A DNA stretch of 8,383 nucleotides from Pseudomonadota bacterium. GTDB taxonomy: Bacteria; Pseudomonadota; Gammaproteobacteria; Acidiferrobacterales; Acidiferrobacteraceae. Numbering within the stretch: position 1 is the stretch's first letter; each line of letters starts with the position of its first letter. The notes below the pieces were generated by a model that saw nothing but the letters and a program-made list of their open reading frames with translations, was not told the DNA's origin and searched no databases. Both the position numbers and the translations under genes were made by a program. Location: NCBI GenBank assembly GCA_021795255.1, contig JAJYPQ010000145.1, positions 1-8,383 on the forward strand, given 5' to 3'. Positions 1 to 7,290 of the stretch are shown one piece after another.

Positions 1-1345
1 CACGCCCGAGGAGTTGGCAGGTGACGTCGATCGGCGGCGAGATGCCGGTGCCGGTCATGGCAATGCGTAAAGGTTGCGCCAATTTGCCAAAGCTTAAGCC
101 GTGAGCGGTACTGATCGCCTCGATGGCAGTATGAATCGCCTCCTTTGTCCACTCGGGCAGGGCCTTTAGGGCCTCAGCGAGCGCCACGAGGGCGGGTCGC
201 GGGGCCGCAGCCAAGGCCGCCTGATTCTTCGCGTCTATGATCGCGATCGAATCCTGGTAAAAGAAGAGGCTTAAGTCGGCCATTTCGACCAAGGTCTTGG
301 CGCGCTCGCGCTGGGCGCTCACGACGTCGATCAGCGCGGGTTCTGTCGCGAGCTGCGCCCCGCGATCCACAAGGAAGGGTCGCAGGCGTTCAGCGATATC
401 GGCCACGGCTAGGGTTTTTAGGTAATGCTGGTTTAGCCACAAGAGCTTCTTTGGGTTGAGTGCCGCCGCCGCGCTATGGACGTCTTTGATGTCAAACAAG
501 GCTACCATCTCCGCGCGCGAGAAGATCTCTTGATCGCCATGGGCCCAGCCCAGACGTACGAGATAGTTTATGAGCGCCTCGGGAAGAATGCCGTCGTCAC
601 GATATTGCATGACGCTGACCGCCCCGTGACGCTTGGAAAGTCGCGCCCCGTCTTCCCCGAGGATCATCGGGATATGGGCGTAGCTCGGGGGTGTGGCGTC
701 GAGGGCGCGCAGCATATTGATCTGGCGCGGGGTGTTGTTGAGGTGGTCGTCGCCGCGGATGACATGGGTGATGCGCATGTCCATATCGTCTACGACCACG
801 GTAAAATTGTAGGTCGGCGTCCCGTCGCTACGGGCAATAATGAGGTCGTCTAGTTCATCGTTCCGAAAGACCACCGAGCCCTTGACGGCATCGTTCACCA
901 CGACTTCCCCATGCAGGGGGTTTTTGAAGCGAATGACGGCCTGGGCTGTTGCCGGGTGCTGGCTTTCGCGACAGCGCCGGTCGTAGCGCGGTTTTTCCTT
1001 GCGCGCGAGTTGCGCGGCCCGTCGTTCTTCGAGTTCCTCTTTGGTACAGGTGCAGTAATAGGCGTGGCCTTGGGCTACGAGTTCGGCGAGAACCGCGCGA
1101 TAACGGTCGAAGCGCTGAGTTTGGTAGAATGGGCCCTCGTCATAGTCCAAATTCAAGAAGGCCATGCCCTCAAGAATGGCGGTCACGGATTCGGGGCTTG
1201 AGCGCTCAAGGTCGGTATCTTCTATGCGCAAAATGAATTGGCCTTCATGGCGCCTTGCATAGAGCCACGAATACAGCGCGGTACGCGCGCCACCGATATG
1301 GAGATAGCCTGTGGGGCTTGGGGCAAAACGGGTGCGTATGGTCAT
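1..1345 (-). CDS. gltX: Glutamyl-tRNA synthetase (partial at C-terminus)
   Basis: Class I aminoacyl-tRNA synthetase that charges tRNA-Glu with glutamate in the cytoplasm. The 448 visible codons form an unbroken frame. The protein opens with MTIRTRFAPSPTGYLHIGG, carrying the HIGH-type signature HIGG at residues 16-19. IEDTDLERS follows at about 41-49 and the KMSKS-type loop LSKRH is at 236-240. A zinc-site region has C98, C100 and C125, but E127 stands where E. coli GltX has a histidine. An arginine in RERAK (about residue 348) lies in the anticodon-binding part and aligns with the E. coli sequence ERCK. The last visible residues (TGTGISPPIDVTCQLLGR) match the E. coli protein about 20 residues before its end, so only a short tail lies beyond the left edge. 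The ATG is the only possible start, because TAG lies four codons upstream in frame. No purine-rich ribosome site precedes it. Confidence 0.97.
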   Translation of the reverse strand, partial: MTIRTRFAPSPTGYLHIGGARTALYSWLYARRHEGQFILRIEDTDLERSSPESVTAILEGMAFLNLDYDEGPFYQTQRFDRYRAVLAELVAQGHAYYCTCTKEELEERRAAQLARKEKPRYDRRCRESQHPATAQAVIRFKNPLHGEVVVNDAVKGSVVFRNDELDDLIIARSDGTPTYNFTVVVDDMDMRITHVIRGDDHLNNTPRQINMLRALDATPPSYAHIPMILGEDGARLSKRHGAVSVMQYRDDGILPEALINYLVRLGWAHGDQEIFSRAEMVALFDIKDVHSAAAALNPKKLLWLNQHYLKTLAVADIAERLRPFLVDRGAQLATEPALIDVVSAQRERAKTLVEMADLSLFFYQDSIAIIDAKNQAALAAAPRPALVALAEALKALPEWTKEAIHTAIEAISTAHGLSFGKLAQPLRIAMTGTGISPPIDVTCQLLGR

Positions 1346-1356
1346 AGTGGGGGGCT
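1346..1356. other. 11-base divergent gap between gltX and the AddB-like gene
   Basis: Only 11 bases separate the gltX start codon (ending at 1345, minus strand) from the ATG at 1357 (plus strand). Both starts are fixed by in-frame stops just upstream: TAG at 1345-1347 on plus and TAG at 1355-1357 on minus. There is no room for a promoter, so each gene must be transcribed from inside the other's 5' coding region. The gap holds a run of six G (1349-1354) that could act as a poorly spaced ribosome site for the plus-strand gene. Confidence 0.85.
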
Positions 1357-3948
1357 ATGGTACTTAAAACCGCAGGCGAATTCACGAACGATTCTGAGGC
1401 CCGGCTCTCGGCGGCACTGACGGCCGGCGCTACGGTCGTGACGGCCAACAATCGCCTGGCCCGCCAGATCGCGCTCCAATGGGGTCAAGCTCAGCGGGCC
1501 CGAGGGCAAATGGTCTGGGAGTCACCCGACATCCTGCCGTGGTCGGCTTTTATTGTCCGTACCGCTGATGCCGTACGCGCGGCCCAAGCGACCCGCTCGG
1601 CGCCCTTGTCCAGTACCCAGGAACGCTGGTTGTGGGCCGATCTGGTGCGCGGGCAGGACCCCGGGTTTTTGTGTCGTGATTTCGCCTTTGGTGATCTGGC
1701 CGCGAGTGCTTGGCGCCTGCTCGCAGACCACAACCTACCCCTGCCCCCCGGAAACGGAAGCCCGGAGACCGAGGTCTTCCTGTCTTTGGCGCGGGCCTTC
1801 ACGGAACGGTTGCGGGGTTTGCAACGCGAGGATGGGGCGCGCGATGGCGTGCGGTTGGTAGCCGCCCTGCAAGAGGGCGTGTGGGCGCCTAAGGCCCCGT
1901 TGGTGTGGGCCGGGTTCGAGCGCCTGACCCCGATTCAGTCAGAGGTGAAGGGGGCTTTAGAGCGGGTCGGCGTGGTGTGCGAGGTCCTGAGGCTTCCCGA
2001 TATCGCGGGCGCGACGCAGGCCCTGGTCTTTCCTTCGGTAGAGCAGGAAAGGATTGCCGCGCTCTTATGGGCTCAGGACCGGATTACGCAAAACCCGGCC
2101 GGGCGCTACGCGCTCGTCGTTCCTGATCTTGAGCGCCAGCGCGGGCCCTTGATGCGGCTGGCCGAAGAGATAGCAGGCGGTCTCGGCGCCAGCCCCTACG
2201 GCGTCTCCTGGGCGCCGCCTTTGACCGAGGCCCCAGTCGTGGCCGCGGCCCTGCGGGTTTTTCGTATCATGAATAGCCCCTTGGAATCTGTGGACGCGGC
2301 CTCGCTCATGCAGTCGCCGTTTGTCGCAGGTGGCGCCAGCGAAGATGGCGCGCGGGCCCGGGCGGCGTGTGATCTTCTTGCTTCGGCCAGGCCTTGGGGC
2401 GGCGCGGATCTCGCGGCTACCGCAGGCCTGCACAAGGCACCGGTCGCGGCGCGCCTCTGGGCGCGTCTTGCCGGCACGCGCGTGACGTGGCCTACGCGGG
2501 CGCGGGCCAGTGTCTGGGCGGGGCACATGATGGCGGCCTTGGGCGAACTCGGCTGGCCGGGACGCGCGGGTTCCCGGGACTATGAGGCGGTCGCGGCTTT
2601 GCACGAGGTTTTGGAGGCAGTGGCCGGGCTTGATGCGGTGGCGCCGCCCATGACCTACGATCAGGTCCTTGGGGTAGTTGAAGAGGCGCTGTCCGCGCGC
2701 GCTTTTCAGGGGAGTGAGGCTGAGACCCGGATTCAGATCTTGGGGCCGCTTGAGGCAATCGGTCTCACCTTCGACGGGCTCTGGGTACTCAATCTGCATG
2801 ATCGCGCGTGGCCGGCGCCGCGCGCCCCCCACCCCTTGCTGCCGATCGGCTTCCAGCGTACCCATCATTTGCCACATGCCCATTTCGAGGACGATGTGCG
2901 CTATGCCGAGGGCTTGACGCAGGCGTTTCTCACAGCCGCGCCCGAGGTGACTGTCAGTAGTGCCCGGCACGACGGTCTAGAGGTGTTGCGTCCAAGCGCG
3001 ATCCTGGAGCGCCTAGGGCCGCGGATGACAGAGGCGCCGCTCTTTGCCCGCCGTGCCCACCAGATCTTCGCCACGCGCATGCCCTTAGAGGATATACCGC
3101 AGCCCTGCGCGCCGGTGCGGGCGTTGCGCGAGCGCGGCTACGGCGTCGGACTTTTTGCCGCCCAAGCCGGCTGTTCGTTCAAGGCCGCAGCGCAGTATCG
3201 GTGGCGTGCCGATCCCCTGTCCGCCCCTTCCTATGGCTTGGCGCCGGCCGTCAGGGGGGCGGTTTTACACGCGGCCTTGGAGCGGATCTTTCGCGCCATC
3301 CCAGACCACGCCCGCCTGGCGGATCTCACCCCGGAAGACCGGGACCGACAGGTGGCGGACGCCATCCATTACGCCTTGGCTCAGGCGCATGCCGATTACG
3401 AGCCGTTTCCCGCGGTCTTCGTGGCCCTGGAGGTGCGGCGTTACCAAAAGCTGCTCAGCGACTTTCTGACGCTTGAGGCGAAGCGGCCGCCGTTTGCGGT
3501 GCGCGCTTGCGAAAAGGACGTGGTCTTTCCCTGTGGACCTTTGTTGGCGCATGGGCGCGTCGACCGGATAGACGAGGTCAATGGCCAATGGATTCTGATC
3601 GATTATAAAACCGGGGTCGTGCCGACGCTTGATCTCGATGCCGTTCAGCCCTTGCATCCGCAGCTCTTTTTCTATGCGGTGGCCGAAGGGCCCCTGGTGG
3701 CGGGAATCGCGTACGCCGCACTCTCGGCGCAAGGAGCCGCTTACAAGGCATGGGTATCCGAGGAGGCGCTCTTGCCAGGCGCGACCGAGGTCCCGGACTG
3801 GGAACAGAAGTCCGCGGCTTGGCGCGCCACGCTTTTGCGCCTGGCTGACGAATTCGTCTCGGGCGCCGTGCGCGTCGATCCGCAAGCCTCGGCCTGTGAC
3901 TATTGTGGACGCGAAAGTCTGTGCCGGGTGCGCGAGGGTCGGTTATGA
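1357..3948 (+). CDS. AddB-like PD-(D/E)XK nuclease subunit with Fe-S cysteines (double-strand break repair)
   Basis: An 863-residue protein of the AddB-related 'probable DNA repair protein' type, expected to be the non-motor partner of the helicase encoded next. The C-terminal nuclease domain has H638 (RGAVLHAALERIF), D736 (HGRVDRID), D749-Y750-K751 (ILIDYKTG) and the Q-x3-Y helix motif at Q769/Y773, so it looks catalytically intact. C606 together with C847, C850 and C856 (CDYCGRESLC, C-x2-C-x5-C) matches the AddB iron-sulfur arrangement, in which the cluster pins the nuclease domain. The N-terminal half is a degenerate helicase fold. The site where a Walker A motif would sit reads VVTANNRLARQI (27-38) with no GKT, so ATP hydrolysis here is unlikely. 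A motif V-like remnant (ILGPLEAIGLTFD) lies at about 461-473. Classical AddB proteins are around 1,150 residues, so this is a compact form. The ATG at 1357 is the only usable start near the end. The function is inferred from the family and the neighbour. Confidence 0.88.
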   Translation: MVLKTAGEFTNDSEARLSAALTAGATVVTANNRLARQIALQWGQAQRARGQMVWESPDILPWSAFIVRTADAVRAAQATRSAPLSSTQERWLWADLVRGQDPGFLCRDFAFGDLAASAWRLLADHNLPLPPGNGSPETEVFLSLARAFTERLRGLQREDGARDGVRLVAALQEGVWAPKAPLVWAGFERLTPIQSEVKGALERVGVVCEVLRLPDIAGATQALVFPSVEQERIAALLWAQDRITQNPAGRYALVVPDLERQRGPLMRLAEEIAGGLGASPYGVSWAPPLTEAPVVAAALRVFRIMNSPLESVDAASLMQSPFVAGGASEDGARARAACDLLASARPWGGADLAATAGLHKAPVAARLWARLAGTRVTWPTRARASVWAGHMMAALGELGWPGRAGSRDYEAVAALHEVLEAVAGLDAVAPPMTYDQVLGVVEEALSARAFQGSEAETRIQILGPLEAIGLTFDGLWVLNLHDRAWPAPRAPHPLLPIGFQRTHHLPHAHFEDDVRYAEGLTQAFLTAAPEVTVSSARHDGLEVLRPSAILERLGPRMTEAPLFARRAHQIFATRMPLEDIPQPCAPVRALRERGYGVGLFAAQAGCSFKAAAQYRWRADPLSAPSYGLAPAVRGAVLHAALERIFRAIPDHARLADLTPEDRDRQVADAIHYALAQAHADYEPFPAVFVALEVRRYQKLLSDFLTLEAKRPPFAVRACEKDVVFPCGPLLAHGRVDRIDEVNGQWILIDYKTGVVPTLDLDAVQPLHPQLFFYAVAEGPLVAGIAYAALSAQGAAYKAWVSEEALLPGATEVPDWEQKSAAWRATLLRLADEFVSGAVRVDPQASACDYCGRESLCRVREGRL
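3934..3938 (+). promoter_or_regulatory. Ribosome binding site for the AddA-like gene
   Basis: GAGGG lies six bases before the ATG at 3945, inside the last codons of the AddB-like gene. This spacing decides the start. The in-frame ATG at 3903 would add 14 residues (MWTRKSVPGARGSV), has no such site, and would create a long overlap with the upstream gene. Confidence 0.75.
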
Positions 3949-6900
3949 CGATTGTGGACAGCGAGGCCCGCCTGCAGGCTATCGACCCGACGGGCTCGTT
4001 TGTCGTGCAGGCGCCGGCCGGATCGGGTAAGACGACGCTTTTGATTCAACGCTATCTGGCCCTTTTGGCGCGCGTCGAGACCCCCGAGGAGGTTGTCGCT
4101 TTAACGTTTACTCGCAAGGCCGCAGACGAGATGCGCACCCGGGTGCTAGACGCCCTAGTCGCGGTCGACGAGGGCTCGCCGGGAGCGGGAGAAGGCCCCG
4201 CAGCGACCACCCGGATAGTGGCCGAGCGCGCCGCGCGCCACGCGCAGGCGTGCGGTTGGCGGCTCGAGACCTGCCCGAGCCGTTTACGCATCCAGACCTT
4301 TGATGCCTTATGCGCCGACCTCGTGAAGCAGTGGCCGGCGGCCGCCGGGGCTGGTGTCGCTTTCGAGGTGACGGATGCCCCTAAGGCCCTTTATGCCGAA
4401 GCGGCGCTGGCGACCTTTGAGCACTTGGGTCAGGACTCTGAGATTGGTCATGCCGTGGCCGATCTCCTGCCCGCGCTTCAGAACGATATCAATAAGTTTT
4501 TGACGCTTGTGAGCGAGCTTTTGGGGCGCCGCGAGCAGTGGCTGCCTATCGTGCTCGGGAGTGTGGGGCCGGACCCTGTGGAGTCGCGGCGAGTGCTCGA
4601 GGCCGCGTTTTTGACGCAAGGCTTGAACACCCTGGAGCGTGTTCGTCGGGCCTGCCCTGATGGGATCTTGATCCAGGCGTGTTCTTATCTTGAGGCCGCC
4701 ACTGGCGACTCCTCATGGCACAGTGCCGCCTTAGGCGGGCACGATGCCCAGACACTCTCCCGCTGGCAGGAACTGGCCACCCGGCTCCTGACCGTAAAAG
4801 GCGACTTTCGTAAGCGCTTGTCGGGCTGGCCGCCGGAACTCGGTCCGGTCGCCACGTTCTGTGCCGAGCTTGAGACCTTGCCCGAACTGGCCGAGGCCTT
4901 GAGGCAGCTCAGGGGCTGGGGTCCCTGCGTCTATAGCGAGGATCAATGGCAGCGCCTGGCAGCACTCGTGCGCATCTTGCCGCAGGCATCGGCCGAGCTC
5001 TTGCTGGTGTTTGCGCGCCGTCAGACCTGGGATTTTACCGAGGTCGCTTTACGCGCACTCCAAACGCTGGGATCGGGCGACGAGCCAGGGGACGGCGCGC
5101 TGCGTCTTGATCATTGTCTCCGCCATATCCTGGTCGACGAGTTTCAAGATACCTCGGTCCTTCAATATCGGCTCTTGGAGCGGCTCACAGCCGAATGGGT
5201 GCAAGGCGAGGATCGTAGCCTTTTTGTAGTCGGCGACCCGATGCAGTCGATCTACAGTTTCCGCAAGGCCGAGGTGAGCCTATTTTTGCGCGTGGTTCAG
5301 GAGGGCTTGGCGGGCTGGCCGCTTAAGGCGCTCACATTGACCGCCAACTTCCGCTCCCAAGACCGCTTAGTGGACTGGGTGAACGCCTGCTTTGGCGCGA
5401 TCCTACCGGCGCGCTCTGATCCGCAGGAAGGCGCTGTCCCGCATGTGGCGGCGACCGCCGTCAAGGGCCCGGGCGGCACGCTCCATGTGCATGCGCTAGA
5501 TGACGTCGATCTCGCCGCCGAGGCCCAGTATGTGGCCGACCTGGTAGGGCGGATTCGCGCCGAAGACACGGGTTCGCGGATCGCGATCCTGGTGCGCTCG
5601 CGAGCCCACGGGCATGCCATTGCCGAGGTTTTGCGAAAGGCCGGTCTGCGATTCTCGGCGGTTGATCTGTATAGCTTGGCGGGCCGCGCTGTGATCTCCG
5701 ACCTTTTGGCGCTGACCGAAACCCTGGTGTGGCCCGGGGCGCGGCTTAGTGTTCTCAGTTGTCTTAGGGCCCCGTGGTGCGGGCTTGACGTCGCGGATCT
5801 GTCCGCGCTCTGTGAGGGCGATGACCGCGATGTAAGGGAGCTCTTAGAAGACGAGGCGCGGCTTGTGCTTTTGAGTGCCGAAGGGCGGCTACGGGCGCTG
5901 CGGTTTCGCCAAGTATGGACGGCATCGTGCGTAACTCGCGCGCAGGGCCCTCTTGTTGCGCGAGTGGAGGCGGCTTGGATCGCGCTCGGGGGACCCGCCG
6001 TTCTCGACACTGAGAGCGAATTGGAGGAGGCGGAGCTCTTTTTTCAGGTCTTGGCCGAGCTTGAGCGTGCGGCCGAGGTCTCTCTCTGGGGTCTGCGGGA
6101 GCGTTTGGAAAGTCTCTATGCGCCACCGGATCCTAACGCCGATGATCTCCAGATTTTGACTATCCATAAGGCCAAGGGGCTTGAGTTTGATATCGTGATT
6201 TGCCCCGGCCTTGGGCGCGATACAGCTACCGATCACCGACCCTTGTTATTGGCCCTGGAGGCGCCAGGACCACGCGGACCGGATCTGTTATTAGCCCCCT
6301 TGAAGGCCGATGGTGAGGACACAGACGCCCTCTACGAGTCGCTATGGGCGAGCCTCACACGCAAGCGCCGGCATGAGTGGGGCCGGCTCTTGTACGTCGC
6401 TTGCACGCGCGCCCGGGCGAGTCTGCATCTCGTGGGTCACAGCGCCCGGAAAGAAGGGATCGCGCGTCCACGCGGCTTGTTGCGCGTCCTCTGGCCGGTG
6501 ATCGAAGCCGCATTCGAAAGCCCGCGCCTTTGCGCACCAGGGTCTCAGTCGACTCCCGAGGCCGTAGCAAGGCCCGCCCGCCGATTGCCCCAGGCGGCTT
6601 GGTCTGAGAGGGACCTTGTGCCCGCCGTGGGCTGGGATCCCGTTTTGGTGGTGCCGGAGGGGCCGGTGGTGTTCGATTGGGCCGGCAGCTGTATCCGCAC
6701 CGTGGGTATCGTCGTCCATAAGCTTTTGGCCGAATTGACTCATCACAGTTTGCCGCCGCCCGGGGTCGTCCCGGACGCCCTCAAAGCGCGGGCCGAGTCG
6801 CTTTTGCGCGCCTACGGCCTGCAGGGAAGTGATTGGGACGAGGCCCACCATCATGTCTTGGAGGCCCTGAGGCTTACGCTCATTGATCCGGAGGGTCGGT

Positions 6901-7214
6901 GGTTGCTCGGGCCGCACGGCGAGGCGGCGAGCGAGTGCGCTCTCAGCGCTCTCGGGGAGGACCGCGTGACCACAGTCCGCGTCGATCGGACCTTTGTGGA
7001 TACAGACGGGGTGCGCTGGATCATCGATTACAAAACGAGCCGCCACGAGGGCTCCGACAACGTCGCCTTTTTGGACCAGGAGCAGGGCCGGTATCGTGAA
7101 CAACTGACGAACTACGCCCGTTTCTTTACCGCACTGGATCCCCGACCGGTGGAGCTTGCACTCTACTTTCCGTTATTGTCGGCCTTGCGTCATTGGCGCT
7201 ACGAGGGCCCATAA
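3945..7214 (+). CDS. AddA-like UvrD-family helicase-nuclease (double-strand break repair)
   Basis: A 1,089-residue superfamily 1A DNA helicase with a C-terminal RecB/AddA-type nuclease, the probable motor of an end-resection complex with the preceding gene. Residues count from the ATG at 3945. Walker A is APAGSGKT (23-30), motif Ia is ALTFTRKAADEM (52-63), and IQTFDALC is at 116-123. Walker B is VDEFQDT (397-403) and motif III is GDPMQSIYSFRKAE (430-443). Motif IV is TANFRS (466-471), motif V is ILTIHKAKGLEFD (737-749) and motif VI is RLLYVACTRAR (814-824). The nuclease has H925, E997, D1014 (VRVDRTF), D1028-Y1029-K1030 (IIDYKTS) and Q1053/Y1057 (EQLTNYARF), so both enzymatic domains look active. 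The start codon overlaps the upstream stop as ATGA, implying translational coupling and equal dosage. It is slightly shorter than Bacillus-type AddA. RecB is the alternative reading, but no recC or recD neighbour is seen and the partner is AddB-like. Confidence 0.93.
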   Translation: MTIVDSEARLQAIDPTGSFVVQAPAGSGKTTLLIQRYLALLARVETPEEVVALTFTRKAADEMRTRVLDALVAVDEGSPGAGEGPAATTRIVAERAARHAQACGWRLETCPSRLRIQTFDALCADLVKQWPAAAGAGVAFEVTDAPKALYAEAALATFEHLGQDSEIGHAVADLLPALQNDINKFLTLVSELLGRREQWLPIVLGSVGPDPVESRRVLEAAFLTQGLNTLERVRRACPDGILIQACSYLEAATGDSSWHSAALGGHDAQTLSRWQELATRLLTVKGDFRKRLSGWPPELGPVATFCAELETLPELAEALRQLRGWGPCVYSEDQWQRLAALVRILPQASAELLLVFARRQTWDFTEVALRALQTLGSGDEPGDGALRLDHCLRHILVDEFQDTSVLQYRLLERLTAEWVQGEDRSLFVVGDPMQSIYSFRKAEVSLFLRVVQEGLAGWPLKALTLTANFRSQDRLVDWVNACFGAILPARSDPQEGAVPHVAATAVKGPGGTLHVHALDDVDLAAEAQYVADLVGRIRAEDTGSRIAILVRSRAHGHAIAEVLRKAGLRFSAVDLYSLAGRAVISDLLALTETLVWPGARLSVLSCLRAPWCGLDVADLSALCEGDDRDVRELLEDEARLVLLSAEGRLRALRFRQVWTASCVTRAQGPLVARVEAAWIALGGPAVLDTESELEEAELFFQVLAELERAAEVSLWGLRERLESLYAPPDPNADDLQILTIHKAKGLEFDIVICPGLGRDTATDHRPLLLALEAPGPRGPDLLLAPLKADGEDTDALYESLWASLTRKRRHEWGRLLYVACTRARASLHLVGHSARKEGIARPRGLLRVLWPVIEAAFESPRLCAPGSQSTPEAVARPARRLPQAAWSERDLVPAVGWDPVLVVPEGPVVFDWAGSCIRTVGIVVHKLLAELTHHSLPPPGVVPDALKARAESLLRAYGLQGSDWDEAHHHVLEALRLTLIDPEGRWLLGPHGEAASECALSALGEDRVTTVRVDRTFVDTDGVRWIIDYKTSRHEGSDNVAFLDQEQGRYREQLTNYARFFTALDPRPVELALYFPLLSALRHWRYEGP

Positions 7215-7244
7215 AAAGGCCCCTATCTTTTCAGATAGAGGCCT
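7213..7244 (-). terminator. Rho-independent terminator of the minus-strand glycosyltransferase gene
   Basis: Read on the minus strand, AGGCCTCTATCT, loop GAAA, then AGATAGGGGCCT forms a 12-pair stem. It has one U-G wobble and is capped by a GNRA-type tetraloop. A run of U follows directly (bases 7217-7213, including the last stem base). It lies about 46 bases past the stop codon at 7291. On the plus strand the wobble becomes a C-A mismatch and no U-run follows the stem, so it is oriented for the minus-strand transcript. Its U-run overlaps the TAA stop of the helicase gene. Confidence 0.82.
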
Positions 7245-7290
7245 CGCCATCGTCCGTGATGGTGTAACGCATCCTGCGACGGTTCCCACT

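Noticed and set aside
476..853. A plus-strand open frame of 125 codons
   Set aside because: It is antisense to the gltX catalytic core, whose minus-strand frame is unbroken and strongly matches the family.
2065..2970. A 301-codon open frame on the minus strand inside the AddB-like gene
   Set aside because: It lies wholly antisense to a gene with clear domain motifs. The translation is rich in R, P and G with no recognisable motif, as expected for the shadow of a high-GC coding strand.
3903..3944. Upstream in-frame ATG as the helicase start
   Set aside because: It would give a longer overlap with the upstream gene and has no ribosome site. The ATG at 3945 has GAGGG at six bases and the common ATGA overlap.
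5297..6010. A 237-codon minus-strand open frame inside the helicase gene
   Set aside because: Ser/Arg/Ala-rich low-information translation antisense to a well-supported helicase, and no ribosome site or family resemblance.
6342..7103. A 253-codon minus-strand open frame opposite the helicase C-terminus
   Set aside because: Antisense to conserved motif VI and nuclease motifs, with no recognisable domain. Likewise the minus-strand frame at 3265-3885 opposite the AddB-like nuclease.
7247..7262. Small inverted repeat CCATC/GATGG downstream of the terminator hairpin
   Set aside because: Only five pairs with a six-base loop and no U-run, so it is easily expected by chance.
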